Assembly: GCA_022842325.1 (NCBI GenBank)
Contig: JALHPU010000003.1
Coordinates: 62,001 to 126,000, forward strand
DNA from: Sulfuritalea sp.
Lineage (GTDB): Bacteria; Pseudomonadota; Gammaproteobacteria; Burkholderiales; Rhodocyclaceae
Direction of reading: 5' to 3'
DNA length: 64,000 nucleotides
A program made the translations under genes and the position numbers. Within the stretch, counting starts at the first letter, position 1. Each line of letters opens with the position of its first letter. Positions 29,606 to 38,752 of the stretch are shown in pieces. The notes beneath the pieces are model-generated. The model ran no database searches, was not told where the DNA came from, and worked only from the letters and a program-made list of their open reading frames with translations.

Positions 29606-29663
29606 GCTATCCACTCAGCGCCGCAATCAGTCCCGGGGGACGGAAAGCAGGCGGCAGCTATCG

Positions 29664-30284
29664 TCAGGGACGGGAGCCGGTGGGGAACGGCCAGGCGGCA
29701 GCCGGGTTCAGCGACGACTTGATGCCAGGAGCAGCTGCGGTCGAAGGTGCGGCAACGGCAGCCGGTTTCGCGGCCGGCTTTGCAGCGGCCTTCTTCGCAG
29801 CCGGCTTCGCAGCGGGCTTTGCAGCGGGCTTCTTGGCAGCCGGCTTCTTGGCAGCGGGCTTCTTCGCAGCCGGCTTCTTGGCAGCAGCCTTCTTCGGTGC
29901 AGCCTTCTTCGCAGCCGGTTTCTTGGCAGCAGCCTTTTTCGGTGCAGCCTTCTTCGCAGCAGGCTTCTTGGCAGCAACCTTCTTCGCAGCAGGCTTCTTG
30001 GCAGCAACCTTCTTCGCAGCCGGCTTCTTGGCAGCGACTTTTTTCGGTGCAGCCTTCTTGGCAGCCGGCTTCTTGGCAGCCGGCTTCTTGGCAACAGCCT
30101 TCTTCGCAGCGGGTTTGGCAGCAGCCTTCTTCGGCGCAGCTTTCTTCGCAGCGGGCTTGGCAGCCGCCTTCTTTACAGCCGGCTTTTTGGCAGCTGGCTT
30201 CTTCGGGGCCGCAGACTTCTTAGCGGCGGGCTTAGCCGCAGCCTTCTTTGCGGCCGGCTTCTTGGCTTTCTTGGTATCAGCCAT
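29664..30284 (-). CDS. Histone H1-like Lys/Ala/Pro-rich nucleoid protein
   Basis: 206 residues, almost entirely tandem PAAKK-type pentapeptides (variants AKKPA, AAPKK, VAAKK) from residue about 8 to 175, then a neutral tail ending FPTGSRP. This is the betaproteobacterial H1-like/AlgP-type composition: a disordered, highly basic DNA-binding tail. A very strong AAGGAGGT site precedes the ATG at 30284, so high expression is likely. The 15-bp coding repeat (gcagccggcttcttg on the plus strand) is nearly perfect over many units, so length variation by slippage is expected. It has its own terminator. Confidence 0.88.
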   Translation of the reverse strand: MADTKKAKKPAAKKAAAKPAAKKSAAPKKPAAKKPAVKKAAAKPAAKKAAPKKAAAKPAAKKAVAKKPAAKKPAAKKAAPKKVAAKKPAAKKVAAKKPAAKKVAAKKPAAKKAAPKKAAAKKPAAKKAAPKKAAAKKPAAKKPAAKKPAAKKPAAKPAAKPAAKKAAAKPAAKPAAVAAPSTAAAPGIKSSLNPAAAWPFPTGSRP

Positions 30285-30887
30285 GTTGAACCTCCTTAAC
30301 AAATTAACAGGAAAGAACCACCACTACTTTTTACTGCAACCCGTCTGGGCTAGCACGGATTATCCAACGCCCCGATGCAATCGAAAGCGACGAATTCCCC
30401 ACGTTTATCCGCCTATCACTGCGTTTTGAAATCGCCAATGACAAACGCACGAACATTTAATCATCATAATCTGCAACCGGTGCCGCGCTGCAGATCGCCC
30501 TGCACGGCAGCGTGCGCCAGCGTTTGCAAGCGGAAGTGCGCCCGGCGCGAAGAATGTTCGCCGCGAGCGAAGGAGCGAATCAAGTGTCGGAGCGGGATGC
30601 AGGCGGCGACCCGATTGCGGATCGATAGAAGACGGCTGGGCAAAACCATTACGGTCGTTGCTGTCGGTGCCCAGGGCTTCCTGCATTCAGTTTTCCCGTC
30701 GTTGTCGTTATCGAGCTGGTGATGATCGGGTCGGAGCGGAAAACAACCGGTATCGACCCTCTTGCACAGCGACCTACTATATCTAGTAGGTAATCAACAA
30801 TCCTGCACTAAGTGTAGTAGTTGATTTTTTTGAATGCAAGAGTTTTCTGCTGACGACGAGCACAATCGCGTTGCGGCTTTGCGACAG
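30285..30887. other. 603-bp intergenic region between the H1-like gene and ampD
   Basis: No gene I can support. The side next to the H1-like gene (30303-30480) is AT-rich and should hold its promoter. The middle is GC-rich and featureless; short open frames there have no convincing start or family resemblance. The end next to ampD holds a perfect palindrome (30772-30791) and further TAGTAG copies near 30815-30822. Confidence 0.5.
30772..30791. promoter_or_regulatory. Perfect 8-bp-arm palindrome, operator-like
   Basis: ACCTACTA, TATC, TAGTAGGT. Symmetric, AT-containing and isolated, so more like a repressor operator than a terminator. No divergent gene pair uses it, which leaves its role open. 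It is downstream of ampD on that strand. Confidence 0.35.
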
Positions 30888-31439
30888 TCACCTGCCGGCG
30901 CCGTGCACCCGATGCCAGTCGAAGCACGGACCGGGATCGGTCTTGCGCCCCGGCGCGATCTCGTCGTGACCGACCACCGCCTCGATCGGATAGCACTGGC
31001 GCAGTTCGGCGAGCAGGCGGTTGAGCGCAAGGTACTGGGCGTCTTCAAAGGCCACCCGGTCACAGCCCTCGAGTTCGATGCCAACCGAGAAATCGTTGCA
31101 GCGCTCGCGCCCACGCCAGCTCGAAACGCCGGCATGCCAGGCGCGGCGCGAGCATGGGACGAGCTGGATCACTTCGCCGTCGCGGCGGATCAGGAAATGC
31201 GCCGAAACCTGCAGGCCCTGTATTTCGCGGTAATAGGGGTGCGCCCGCGGATCAAGGCGATTGGTAAACAACTCGATGATTCCCGGACCGCCGAATTCAT
31301 CGGGCGGCAAGCTGATGGCGTGGATGACGACCAGTCGCACCGCCTCGGCCGCGGGACGTTCATCGCAATTCGGCGAAGGCACCCGTCGCACAGCGGACAA
31401 CCAGCCCTCGTCGCGGTCCGTGCCCTGCATCTGCGTCAA
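30888..31439 (-). CDS. ampD: 1,6-anhydro-N-acetylmuramyl-L-alanine amidase
   Basis: A 183-residue cytoplasmic Zn amidase that recycles peptidoglycan anhydromuropeptides. Seen: opening GWLSAVRRVPSPNCDERP, Zn ligand His in VVIHAISLPP, SAHFLIRRDG, WHAGVSSWRGRERCNDFSVGIELEG, GHDEIAPGRKTDPGPCFDW (second His and Asp ligand). The TTG at 31439 overlaps the pilR stop (TTGA); an ATG at 31430 is the alternative. The ampD-pilR-pilS order is common in betaproteobacteria. Confidence 0.93.
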   Translation of the reverse strand: MTQMQGTDRDEGWLSAVRRVPSPNCDERPAAEAVRLVVIHAISLPPDEFGGPGIIELFTNRLDPRAHPYYREIQGLQVSAHFLIRRDGEVIQLVPCSRRAWHAGVSSWRGRERCNDFSVGIELEGCDRVAFEDAQYLALNRLLAELRQCYPIEAVVGHDEIAPGRKTDPGPCFDWHRVHGAGR

Positions 31440-32803
31440 TCGTTCATGCCCAGGCGCGCCATGCGATAGCGCAGTGAGCGAAACGTGACGCCGAGCAATC
31501 TTGCAGCCGCAGTCCGATTCTCGTTCGACTGCCGGAGCGCCTCGGCAATGGCTTGCCGCTCGACCTGATCCAGGTGGTCCTGCAGGGAGCCGACGGTGGC
31601 GGTGGCATTTCCGGATAGCTGGGCAGGGGCCAGATTCAGATCGTCCGCATCGATCCGCTCGCCGGCCATCAAGGCCAGCGCCCGCTCGAGTACGTTTTCC
31701 AGCTCGCGGACATTGCCCGGAAAGGGGTAGCCCTGCAGGGCGGCGAGTGCGGCATCGGTCAGCGGCGGAGCCGCGAGATCGGCGGCACGCGCCAGGCGGT
31801 GCAGTATGTGCCGTGCCAGGCTAGGGATATCTTCGCGACACTCGCGCAAGGCTGGCATCCGCAGTTCGATCACATTCAATCGATAGAAGAGATCCTGGCG
31901 AAACCGACCCTGCTCCACCAGCAGCTTGAGGTCTTGATGGGTAGCGCAGATGACCCGTACATCGACCGCCTCCTCGGTCGTCGCACCGACCTGACGCACG
32001 CGCTTTTCCTGAATCACGCGCAGCAGCTTGACCTGCATGGTCAATGGCAGTTCCGCCACCTCATCCAGGAAAAGCGTACCACCATCGGCGGCCTGGAAGA
32101 AACCCTGACGATCATCGACGGCGCCGGTGAAGGCGCCCTTGCGATAACCGAAAAACTCGCTCTCCATCAGGTTTTCCGGAAGCGCCCCGCAATTGACCGG
32201 GACAAAGGCCCGCTCGCGGCGCGCGCCCAGCGAGTGGATCAGCCGTGCCGCGAGTTCCTTGCCGCTGCCCGACTCGCCGGTGATGTGTACCGGAGCCTGG
32301 CTCCGCGCCACGCGCGCAATCAGCGTGCGCACCTGGTCGATGGCTGGCGATTCGCCGAACAATCCCGAGTCGTCGCCGATGTCGCCGGCCGGACCGGAAC
32401 CGGGCAGATCCAGTGCCGACTTGACCAGGCCGCGCAACTGATCGAGCGAGACGGGTTTGGATATGTAGTCGAATGCCCCGGCCTTGAGTGCCGACACCGC
32501 ATTCTCGGCGCTGCCATGCGCCGTGATCACGGCCACCGGCAGATCACCCACCGTCTCGGCGATATGCCGCACCAGGGCCAGACCGTCGCCATCGGGCAGG
32601 CGCATGTCGGTGAGGCACAAATGGTAGCGCTCGCTGGCCAGAAGTCGGCGCGCCTCGGCCAGTGATCCGGCGCAATCCGCCAGCAGCCCCATGCGCGCGA
32701 GGGTGAGGTCGAGCAGTTCGCGGATGTCGGCCTCGTCATCCACTACCAGGACACGCTTGGCCTCATCGCGATTGCGCGGCCGGCGTTCATTTTTCAGTGG
32801 CAT
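31436..32803 (-). CDS. pilR: Sigma-54-dependent response regulator PilR
   Basis: 455 residues: receiver domain (about 17-130; VLVVDDEAD, phospho-Asp in LTDMRLPDGDG, Lys in SKPVSLDQL), AAA+ sigma-54 activator domain (about 155-385; Walker A GESGSGKE, the sigma-54 contact loop GAFTGA, Walker B GGTLFLDEV), and a C-terminal Fis-type helix-turn-helix (NRTAAARLLGVTFRSLRYRMARLG). It activates type IV pilin genes with RpoN. It overlaps pilS by 10 bp. A matching sigma-54 promoter is present 10 kb away at 44705. Confidence 0.93.
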   Translation of the reverse strand: MPLKNERRPRNRDEAKRVLVVDDEADIRELLDLTLARMGLLADCAGSLAEARRLLASERYHLCLTDMRLPDGDGLALVRHIAETVGDLPVAVITAHGSAENAVSALKAGAFDYISKPVSLDQLRGLVKSALDLPGSGPAGDIGDDSGLFGESPAIDQVRTLIARVARSQAPVHITGESGSGKELAARLIHSLGARRERAFVPVNCGALPENLMESEFFGYRKGAFTGAVDDRQGFFQAADGGTLFLDEVAELPLTMQVKLLRVIQEKRVRQVGATTEEAVDVRVICATHQDLKLLVEQGRFRQDLFYRLNVIELRMPALRECREDIPSLARHILHRLARAADLAAPPLTDAALAALQGYPFPGNVRELENVLERALALMAGERIDADDLNLAPAQLSGNATATVGSLQDHLDQVERQAIAEALRQSNENRTAAARLLGVTFRSLRYRMARLGMND

Positions 32804-34380
32804 GCGCCCCCCTTGGCGGTAATGCGAAAATGCGCGCCAGGCCCCTCATCGAGCAATTCCAGGCGCGCGCCACTTGCCTCGCACAACTCCCGGGCGATGT
32901 AGAGCCCCAGCCCGGTTCCGGCGCCATGTGTCGTGAAAAAGGGTTCGAATACCTGGCTGCGCTGCGCTTCATCGACACCGTGGCCGTCGTCGATGATATG
33001 CAGCTCCACCGATGGCGAGGTGGTGGCCGCCCGCGCCTCAAGCCGAACCGCGCCATTTGCGTCGCTGGCATGGCGCAAAGCATTTCCCAGCAGATTCCAC
33101 AAGACCCGATACAGATGCCCACGATCGAAATGCAGCTCGACATCTTCATCACCGACAACCACCCGTCTGCCCGCGGAAGGATCGTGCAGGGTCAGCTCTT
33201 CCAGAAAGCCCGAGAGGAATATCTTCCAGCGCAGCGTTTCCGGTTGCGCTCGATCGCGCCGACCAAGTTCCAGCACCTCGGTCACCAGGCGATTCAGGCG
33301 CCGCGTATTGTCATGAACGATACGAGCAAGGCGCTGATGCAGCGGGTCCGTCTCCTCCTCGGCAAGCAATTCAGCGGCGTGACTGATCGCGGCCAGCGGA
33401 TTGCGGATCTCGTGCGCCATGTTGGCGGTAAGGCGCCCCAGCGCCGCGAGTTTCAGCTGTTGCGCCTGGGCCTGGACCCGTTCCATGTCTTCCAGGTAAA
33501 TCAGCGCATGCCCTGCGGCTTCGGCCGAGGGCAAATAGCGCACACGCACCAGGCGACCACTCTCCGGCCGCAGCATCTCGACCACTTCCACTGCCTGCGA
33601 ACTCCACGCGCGGTAGCGATCGGCCAATGCCGGAGACAGGGCTCCCAGCCCAGCACTCTCTGCCGCCTGCGAGTTCAGCAGTGATCCGGCACGCGGGTTA
33701 AGCAGACGTACCCATCCGTCCCCATCGACCACCAGGACACCATCCTCCATATCCCGAATGATCCGCTCGCTGATGCGCAATTGGTCGTCGAGCTCGCGCC
33801 CTCGCTGACGCGCCAACCTCTCGTTGGCCACCACCCGCCGCGCCAGCAAGCGGGCAACGATTGCGGTGCCAAAAAAGGCAATACAGATGATTCCGGTGCG
33901 CACGAAGTCTGCAGGATCGGCCTCCCGGGTCAAGGCGCGCCAGCTCTCTTCCAGCAGCATTGCGACCGAGGCCAGCGCGGCATAAAAAAGCGTCATCCGC
34001 CCCTGGCCGACCAGGCCTGCAGCCGCGACCACAACCAGCAACAGCGCAGCGATACCGCTCTTCTGCCCGCCGCTGGCGAGCATCATCAGCGTCAATGCCG
34101 CGACATCCACGGCCACCTGGATCGAGAGTTGAAGGTTGAAGCTGCGCGGCCGGCGCAGCAAGGCCACCAGAAACGCCACGGCGAACAGGAGGTAGATAGC
34201 AGCGGCTCGGCCGAACAGCGCAGGATCCTGGGTGCCGAGACTGATCGTATCGCCGAATATCAGCGCCGCCACCAGAAACAGGGCGGCAATCGCCAGCCGG
34301 TACATCGAAAAGAACCGCAACGAACGCCAGAAGGACTCGGTCCCGTCAGTTTCCTGTGGCGCCTGGACCGGCACGCTCAA
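32794..34380 (-). CDS. pilS: Sensor histidine kinase PilS
   Basis: About 528 residues. Six N-terminal helices (about 25-190) sit in the inner membrane, followed by a PAS domain (about 205-310), the HisKA phospho-acceptor HEIRNPLAAISHAAELL and a HATPase domain (NLLGNALRHA, DDGHGV, GTGLGLYIA). The membrane sensor is the PilS type, which monitors pilin in the membrane in Pseudomonas (family knowledge). The TTG at 34380 overlaps the stop of the preceding small gene; a GTG two codons later is possible. Confidence 0.9.
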   Translation of the reverse strand: MSVPVQAPQETDGTESFWRSLRFFSMYRLAIAALFLVAALIFGDTISLGTQDPALFGRAAAIYLLFAVAFLVALLRRPRSFNLQLSIQVAVDVAALTLMMLASGGQKSGIAALLLVVVAAAGLVGQGRMTLFYAALASVAMLLEESWRALTREADPADFVRTGIICIAFFGTAIVARLLARRVVANERLARQRGRELDDQLRISERIIRDMEDGVLVVDGDGWVRLLNPRAGSLLNSQAAESAGLGALSPALADRYRAWSSQAVEVVEMLRPESGRLVRVRYLPSAEAAGHALIYLEDMERVQAQAQQLKLAALGRLTANMAHEIRNPLAAISHAAELLAEEETDPLHQRLARIVHDNTRRLNRLVTEVLELGRRDRAQPETLRWKIFLSGFLEELTLHDPSAGRRVVVGDEDVELHFDRGHLYRVLWNLLGNALRHASDANGAVRLEARAATTSPSVELHIIDDGHGVDEAQRSQVFEPFFTTHGAGTGLGLYIARELCEASGARLELLDEGPGAHFRITAKGGACH

Positions 34381-34595
34381 GGTTTGGCTCCCAGGCGCCG
34401 ATGATCTTGACAGCAATAATCCCGGCCTGCCTCGCTGAAAGACTCGGTAAGGGGAAAATGCACGCCGCAGTGAGCGCACTGCGCCATGGCCTCCGTCGTC
34501 GGTGCCGCTGGCGGCGGTTTGCCGCGCCGGTTCGATGCGCGCACCAGCAGATAGATCACGGCAAGCACCAGGACAAACAGGAGAAATTTCGCCAT
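34377..34595 (-). CDS. PP0621-family small membrane protein with zinc-knuckle-like Cys
   Basis: 72 residues: one N-terminal helix (about 3-18), a basic stretch, then [13 protein letters not shown] and DYCCQDH, which suggest a small metal-binding knuckle (CxxC ... CC). It matches the PP0621 family often found directly upstream of pilS. Its stop overlaps the pilS start, so it is coupled to the two-component system. Function unknown; a modulatory role on PilS is a guess. Confidence 0.75.
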   Translation of the reverse strand: MAKFLLFVLVLAVIYLLVRASNRRGKPPPAAPTTEAMAQCAHCGVHFPLTESFSEAGRDYCCQDHRRLGAKP

Positions 34596-34618
34596 GGCGT
34601 CAGCCCTCCGCAGAAAGC

Positions 34619-34695
<77 letters not shown>

Positions 34696-34781
34696 ATGGC
34701 AAGTTGGTAGCAAGGCATGACATCGCGGGAACGGGCCGGGATTGATTGCCCGATGTGTCATCCTTGCAGACATTGCGGTGG

Positions 34782-35762
34782 TCAAAACCTTCTTTGCACC
34801 GCAAAGTCCGCTAATTGTAGCAGCGTTTCCCGAAACTTTGAATCCGGTAGCGGCGCAAGGGCCGCTTTGGCCATCGCCGCCTCTGCCGCGCCGTGGCGAT
34901 GTGCGGCTTCCAGCGCGCCGCTGGAACGCACCGCAGCCAGCACCGCGGCGAAACTGTCGCTGCTGGCATTTTCGATGGCGCCGCGAACCAGGGCAGCCTC
35001 CTGCGGATTGCCGTGCTGGATGACATGGATCAGCGGCAGCGTCGGCTTGCCCTCGGCCAGATCGTCTCCCAGGTGCTTGCCGGTTTCCGCCTCCTGTCCC
35101 GAGTAGTCGAGCACGTCATCGATCAACTGAAAGGCGGTACCGATGTGCGTGCCATAACCAGCCATTGCCTCCTCGATTTCCGGGCTGGCGTTGCCAAGAA
35201 TCGCACCCAGGCGTCCGGCGGCTTCGAACAGTTTCGCGGTCTTGTAGCGAATCACCTGCAGATAGGCATCCACCTCGATGTCGGCGTTGCGGCAGTTCAT
35301 CAACTGCAGCACTTCACCCTCGGCGATGACGTTGGTGGCATCGGCCAGGACCTGCATGACGCGCATGCTGCCGACTCCGACCATGATCTGGAAAGCGCGC
35401 GAATAGAGAAAATCACCTACCAGCACGCTGGCCGGGTTGCCGAACACGGCATTGGCAGTGTCGCGCCCACGACGCAGCGACGACTCGTCGACCACATCAT
35501 CGTGCAGTAGCGTCGCCGTATGGATGAATTCGACCACGGCAGCCAGTTCGTGATGGCGCGTTCCCGAATAGCCGCAGGCTCCGGCGGAAAGCAAAACCAG
35601 CGCCGGGCGCATGCGCTTGCCGCCGGCCGAGATGATGTACTCCGCAACCTGGCGCACCAGCACCACGTCCGAATGAAGTCGATCCCGAACGACGGCGTCG
35701 ACCGCGCGCATATCGGTGTCAATCGGGGCATACAAACTGGCAAAGTCCACGGCAGCGATCAA
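34782..35762 (-). CDS. ispB: Octaprenyl-diphosphate synthase
   Basis: A 326-residue trans-isoprenyl diphosphate synthase making the ubiquinone side chain. First aspartate-rich motif LLHDDVVDE and second QLIDDVLDYSG are intact, as are GGKRMRPALVLLSA and the LVGDFLYSRAF helix. The reported start is TTG; a GTG 12 bp later (35750) gives the N-terminus MDFASLYAPID and is equally plausible. The rplU-rpmA-obg genes that usually lie divergent from ispB are not here; a tRNA-Pro lies downstream. Confidence 0.92.
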   Translation of the reverse strand: MIAAVDFASLYAPIDTDMRAVDAVVRDRLHSDVVLVRQVAEYIISAGGKRMRPALVLLSAGACGYSGTRHHELAAVVEFIHTATLLHDDVVDESSLRRGRDTANAVFGNPASVLVGDFLYSRAFQIMVGVGSMRVMQVLADATNVIAEGEVLQLMNCRNADIEVDAYLQVIRYKTAKLFEAAGRLGAILGNASPEIEEAMAGYGTHIGTAFQLIDDVLDYSGQEAETGKHLGDDLAEGKPTLPLIHVIQHGNPQEAALVRGAIENASSDSFAAVLAAVRSSGALEAAHRHGAAEAAMAKAALAPLPDSKFRETLLQLADFAVQRRF

Positions 35763-36031
35763 GTGACGAGCAAAGGCGCGATGTTAGGCGGCACAACAGT
35801 CGGCGTCAACGCGGAATCAATCGCCTACAAGCCTTTGCGTCCACCGCGACCGCCGTCGCCACAGCCGTCCGTTGCCGCATCAGGCGCACTCTCATGACAT
35901 CGGCAAGATGCGCGGCGCGGCAGCGCAGCGGGGCTTTTCCCTTATACTTCGCGCTTGACTCAGTCGCCAGTTACCATTGATTTTCCAGTGTTTTTAATGC
36001 ATGCCTTGCCAGCTGACAGCGCAACCCGACC

Positions 36032-37435
36032 ATGACCGAACCCAAATCTCCAACGTCTTCAGCAAGCCCGGCAGCGTGGTCGGGGCGTTTTTCCGAACCC
36101 GTTTCCGACCTCGTCAAGCGCTACACCGCCTCCGTATTCTTCGACAAGCGCATGTGGCGGCAGGACATTCGCGCTTCGCTGGCACATGCGCGAATGCTGG
36201 CGCGTCAGGGCATCATCGCCGCCACCGATCTGGCGGCCATCGAACAGGGCATGAACACGATCACGGCCGAGATCGACGCCGGCAGTTTCAACTGGAATCT
36301 CGACGACGAAGACGTTCACCTCAACATCGAGAAGCGACTCACCGCCCTGGTCGGCGATGCCGGCAAGCGGCTGCACACCGGTCGCTCGCGCAACGACCAG
36401 GTCGCCACCGACATCCGCCTCTGGCTGCGCGACACCATTGACGAAATCGACGGTCTGCTGCGCGATTTCCAGAAGGCACTGCTCGACGCCGCAGAAGCAC
36501 ACGCCGAAACTCCGCTGCCGGGGTTCACCCATCTGCAGGTCGCGCAGCCGGTGACCTTCGGCCACCACCTGCTGGCCTATTTCGAAATGCTGCGCCGCGA
36601 CCGCGAGCGCTTCGCCGATTGCCGCCGCCGCGTCAATCGCTTGCCGCTGGGCGCCGCCGCGCTGGCCGGCACCACGTTTCCGATAGACCGCGAGGCCGTG
36701 GCCCGCGAACTCGGCTTCGAGGCGGTCTGCGAAAACTCGCTCGACGCCGTGTCCGACCGCGATTTCGCCATCGAATTCTGCGCCGCCGCAGCGCTGGTGA
36801 TGACCCACATCTCGCGCTTGTCGGAAGAACTGATCCTGTGGATGAACCCGCGCGTCGGCTTCATCGATCTCGCCGATCGCTTCTGCACGGGTTCCTCGAT
36901 CATGCCGCAGAAGAAGAACCCGGATGTGCCGGAACTGGCTCGGGGCAAGACCGGGCGCGTGTTCGGCCATCTGATGGGCCTGCTGACCCTGATGAAGGGC
37001 CAGCCACTGGCGTACAACAAGGATAATCAGGAAGACAAGGAACCGCTGTTCGATACGGCCGACACGCTGCTCGATACCCTGCGTATTTTTGCCGACCTGG
37101 TGCCCGGCATCCGGGTCAAACCCGAAGCCATGGCCGCAGCGCTGCGCCAGGGTTATGCGACGGCGACCGATCTGGCCGACTATCTGGTCAAGAAGGGGCT
37201 GCCCTTTCGCGACGCCCATGAGGCCGTCGCGCGTGCCGTGCGTGCCTGCGAGGCACGCGGCTGCGACCTGCCCGAGCTCACGCTGGAAGAACTGCGCTCG
37301 TTCTCGCCGCTGGTGGCCGCGGATGCATTTGCCGTGCTCACCGTCGCCGGATCGCTCGCCGCTCGCGACCACCTGGGCGGCACCGCACCCAAGCAGATAA
37401 GGGCAGCAATCGCACGTTCGCGCACGCGTCTCTGA
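36032..37435 (+). CDS. argH: Argininosuccinate lyase
   Basis: A 467-residue enzyme of the fumarase/aspartase superfamily that cleaves argininosuccinate to arginine and fumarate. Seen: [13 protein letters not shown] at the N-terminus, [10 protein letters not shown], the substrate loop [12 protein letters not shown], and the signature [12 protein letters not shown] with its catalytic Ser. The kinase gene starts 3 bp after the stop and is almost certainly co-transcribed. Confidence 0.96.
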   Translation: MTEPKSPTSSASPAAWSGRFSEPVSDLVKRYTASVFFDKRMWRQDIRASLAHARMLARQGIIAATDLAAIEQGMNTITAEIDAGSFNWNLDDEDVHLNIEKRLTALVGDAGKRLHTGRSRNDQVATDIRLWLRDTIDEIDGLLRDFQKALLDAAEAHAETPLPGFTHLQVAQPVTFGHHLLAYFEMLRRDRERFADCRRRVNRLPLGAAALAGTTFPIDREAVARELGFEAVCENSLDAVSDRDFAIEFCAAAALVMTHISRLSEELILWMNPRVGFIDLADRFCTGSSIMPQKKNPDVPELARGKTGRVFGHLMGLLTLMKGQPLAYNKDNQEDKEPLFDTADTLLDTLRIFADLVPGIRVKPEAMAAALRQGYATATDLADYLVKKGLPFRDAHEAVARAVRACEARGCDLPELTLEELRSFSPLVAADAFAVLTVAGSLAARDHLGGTAPKQIRAAIARSRTRL

Positions 37436-37438
37436 TCG

Positions 37439-38752
37439 ATGGCGATTCCGGAGCGCATCGGCAAATACGAAATTCGCAGCAAGCTGGGCGAAGGTGCCAC
37501 CTCCATTGTCTATCTGGGCTATGACCCCTTTGCCGAACGCGAAGTGGCCGTCAAGGCGATCTTTCCCGAGGTGCTGCGCGACAAGGAGCGCGGCCGGCTT
37601 TACCGCAATCTGCTGATGACGGAAGCCTCGCTGGCCGGCAAGCTGATGCACCCCCACATCGTGCAGATCTTCGATGCCGTGCTGGCCGAGGAACAAAGCT
37701 ACATTGTCATGGAGTATGTCAAGGGCGGAACGCTCGAGCCGTTCTGCAGCCCCAGCACGCTGCTGCCGGTGGATCGCCTGGTCGAGATGATTTTCAAATG
37801 CACTCGCGCGCTCGACTACGCCGTCCGCGCCGGAATCACCCACCGCGACATCAAACCGGCGAACATCCTGCTGGTCAATCCGAGCGACGGCCCGGAGCAC
37901 GCCGGGGGTGACATCAAGATATCCGACTTCGGCGCGGCGATGTTGACCAGCGGAGAACAAACGCGCACCCAGGTCTCGGGGGTCGGCTCGCCGGCCTACA
38001 TGTCGCCGCAACAGGTGCGCGATATGACCCTCGATCACAAGACCGACATCTACTCCCTGGGCGTGGTGATGTACCAGTTGCTCACCGGGCGGTTGCCGTT
38101 CCAGTCGACGTCGAACTACGGAATGATCTACCAGATCTGCAATACCGATCCGCCGCCGCCATCGACCTTCCGCTCCGACATGCCGGTGAGTCTCGATGCC
38201 GTAGTCGCGCGTGCCATGCAGAAGGAAATCGAGGCGCGCTACCAGAGCTGGGAAGAGTTTTCCCACGATCTGGCCCAATCGTTTCGCAACAAACAACTCC
38301 TGGCGCAGCGCCAGACCATCCCCGACAGCGAGAAATTCGAATCGTTGCGGGCGCTGGGTTTCTTCGGCGAATTCTCCGATGTCGACCTGTGGGAAGTGGT
38401 GCGCTTCTCGCGCTGGGACGAAGTGGCGGCCGGCACCGTGGTCATGCGCGACGGCGAGCGCGGCGATTTTTTCGCGTTCCTGCTCGATGGCGAACTGACG
38501 GTGTCGAAGAACGGGCATTCCCTGGGAACCCTGTCGGCGGGCGAATGCTTCGGCGAAATGGCCATCATCCGCCGCGGCGAACACACCAGGGGCGCCGACG
38601 TCGTGGCGCAAACCGTCACCCGTGTCGTGACTATTTCCGCACAGGCACTGCAGCACGCCTCGGACGCCTGCCGCATGCATTTCTACCAGGGCTTTCTCGA
38701 TGTCATCGCCAGCCGCCTGGCCGACGCCAATGCCCGCCTGGCCTCGCTTTGA
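37439..38752 (+). CDS. Ser/Thr protein kinase with C-terminal cyclic-nucleotide-binding domain
   Basis: 437 residues. The kinase domain (about 8-270) is complete: P-loop GEGATSIV, Lys39 in VAVKA, catalytic THRDIKPANIL (Asp137), DFG (163-165), and YMSPQQ. It has no transmembrane helix, so it is soluble. The C-terminal 120 residues form a cNMP-binding domain: DGERGDFFAFLLDGEL, then the phosphate-binding cassette FGEMAII ... TRGADVV, which keeps the Glu and Arg that hold the cyclic phosphate/ribose. The arrangement resembles a one-chain cyclic-nucleotide-dependent kinase. It is flanked by argH and a fructosamine-kinase family gene. An adenylate cyclase lies 2.8 kb downstream. Confidence 0.9.
   Translation: MAIPERIGKYEIRSKLGEGATSIVYLGYDPFAEREVAVKAIFPEVLRDKERGRLYRNLLMTEASLAGKLMHPHIVQIFDAVLAEEQSYIVMEYVKGGTLEPFCSPSTLLPVDRLVEMIFKCTRALDYAVRAGITHRDIKPANILLVNPSDGPEHAGGDIKISDFGAAMLTSGEQTRTQVSGVGSPAYMSPQQVRDMTLDHKTDIYSLGVVMYQLLTGRLPFQSTSNYGMIYQICNTDPPPPSTFRSDMPVSLDAVVARAMQKEIEARYQSWEEFSHDLAQSFRNKQLLAQRQTIPDSEKFESLRALGFFGEFSDVDLWEVVRFSRWDEVAAGTVVMRDGERGDFFAFLLDGELTVSKNGHSLGTLSAGECFGEMAIIRRGEHTRGADVVAQTVTRVVTISAQALQHASDACRMHFYQGFLDVIASRLADANARLASL

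Noticed and set aside
29664..30284. The regularly spaced units here as a CRISPR array.
   Set aside because: The units are contiguous 15-bp codon repeats without unique spacers and lie in a clear coding sequence.
29604..30429. Long open frames antisense to the H1-like gene, giving Phe/Ala/Gly or Leu/Arg/Ser repeats that look like membrane or spidroin-like proteins.
   Set aside because: They are mirror products of the PAAKK-coding minisatellite and have no ribosome binding site.
30375..30722. A 115-codon frame in the gap before ampD.
   Set aside because: No start signal, no recognisable fold, and codon use unlike the neighbours.
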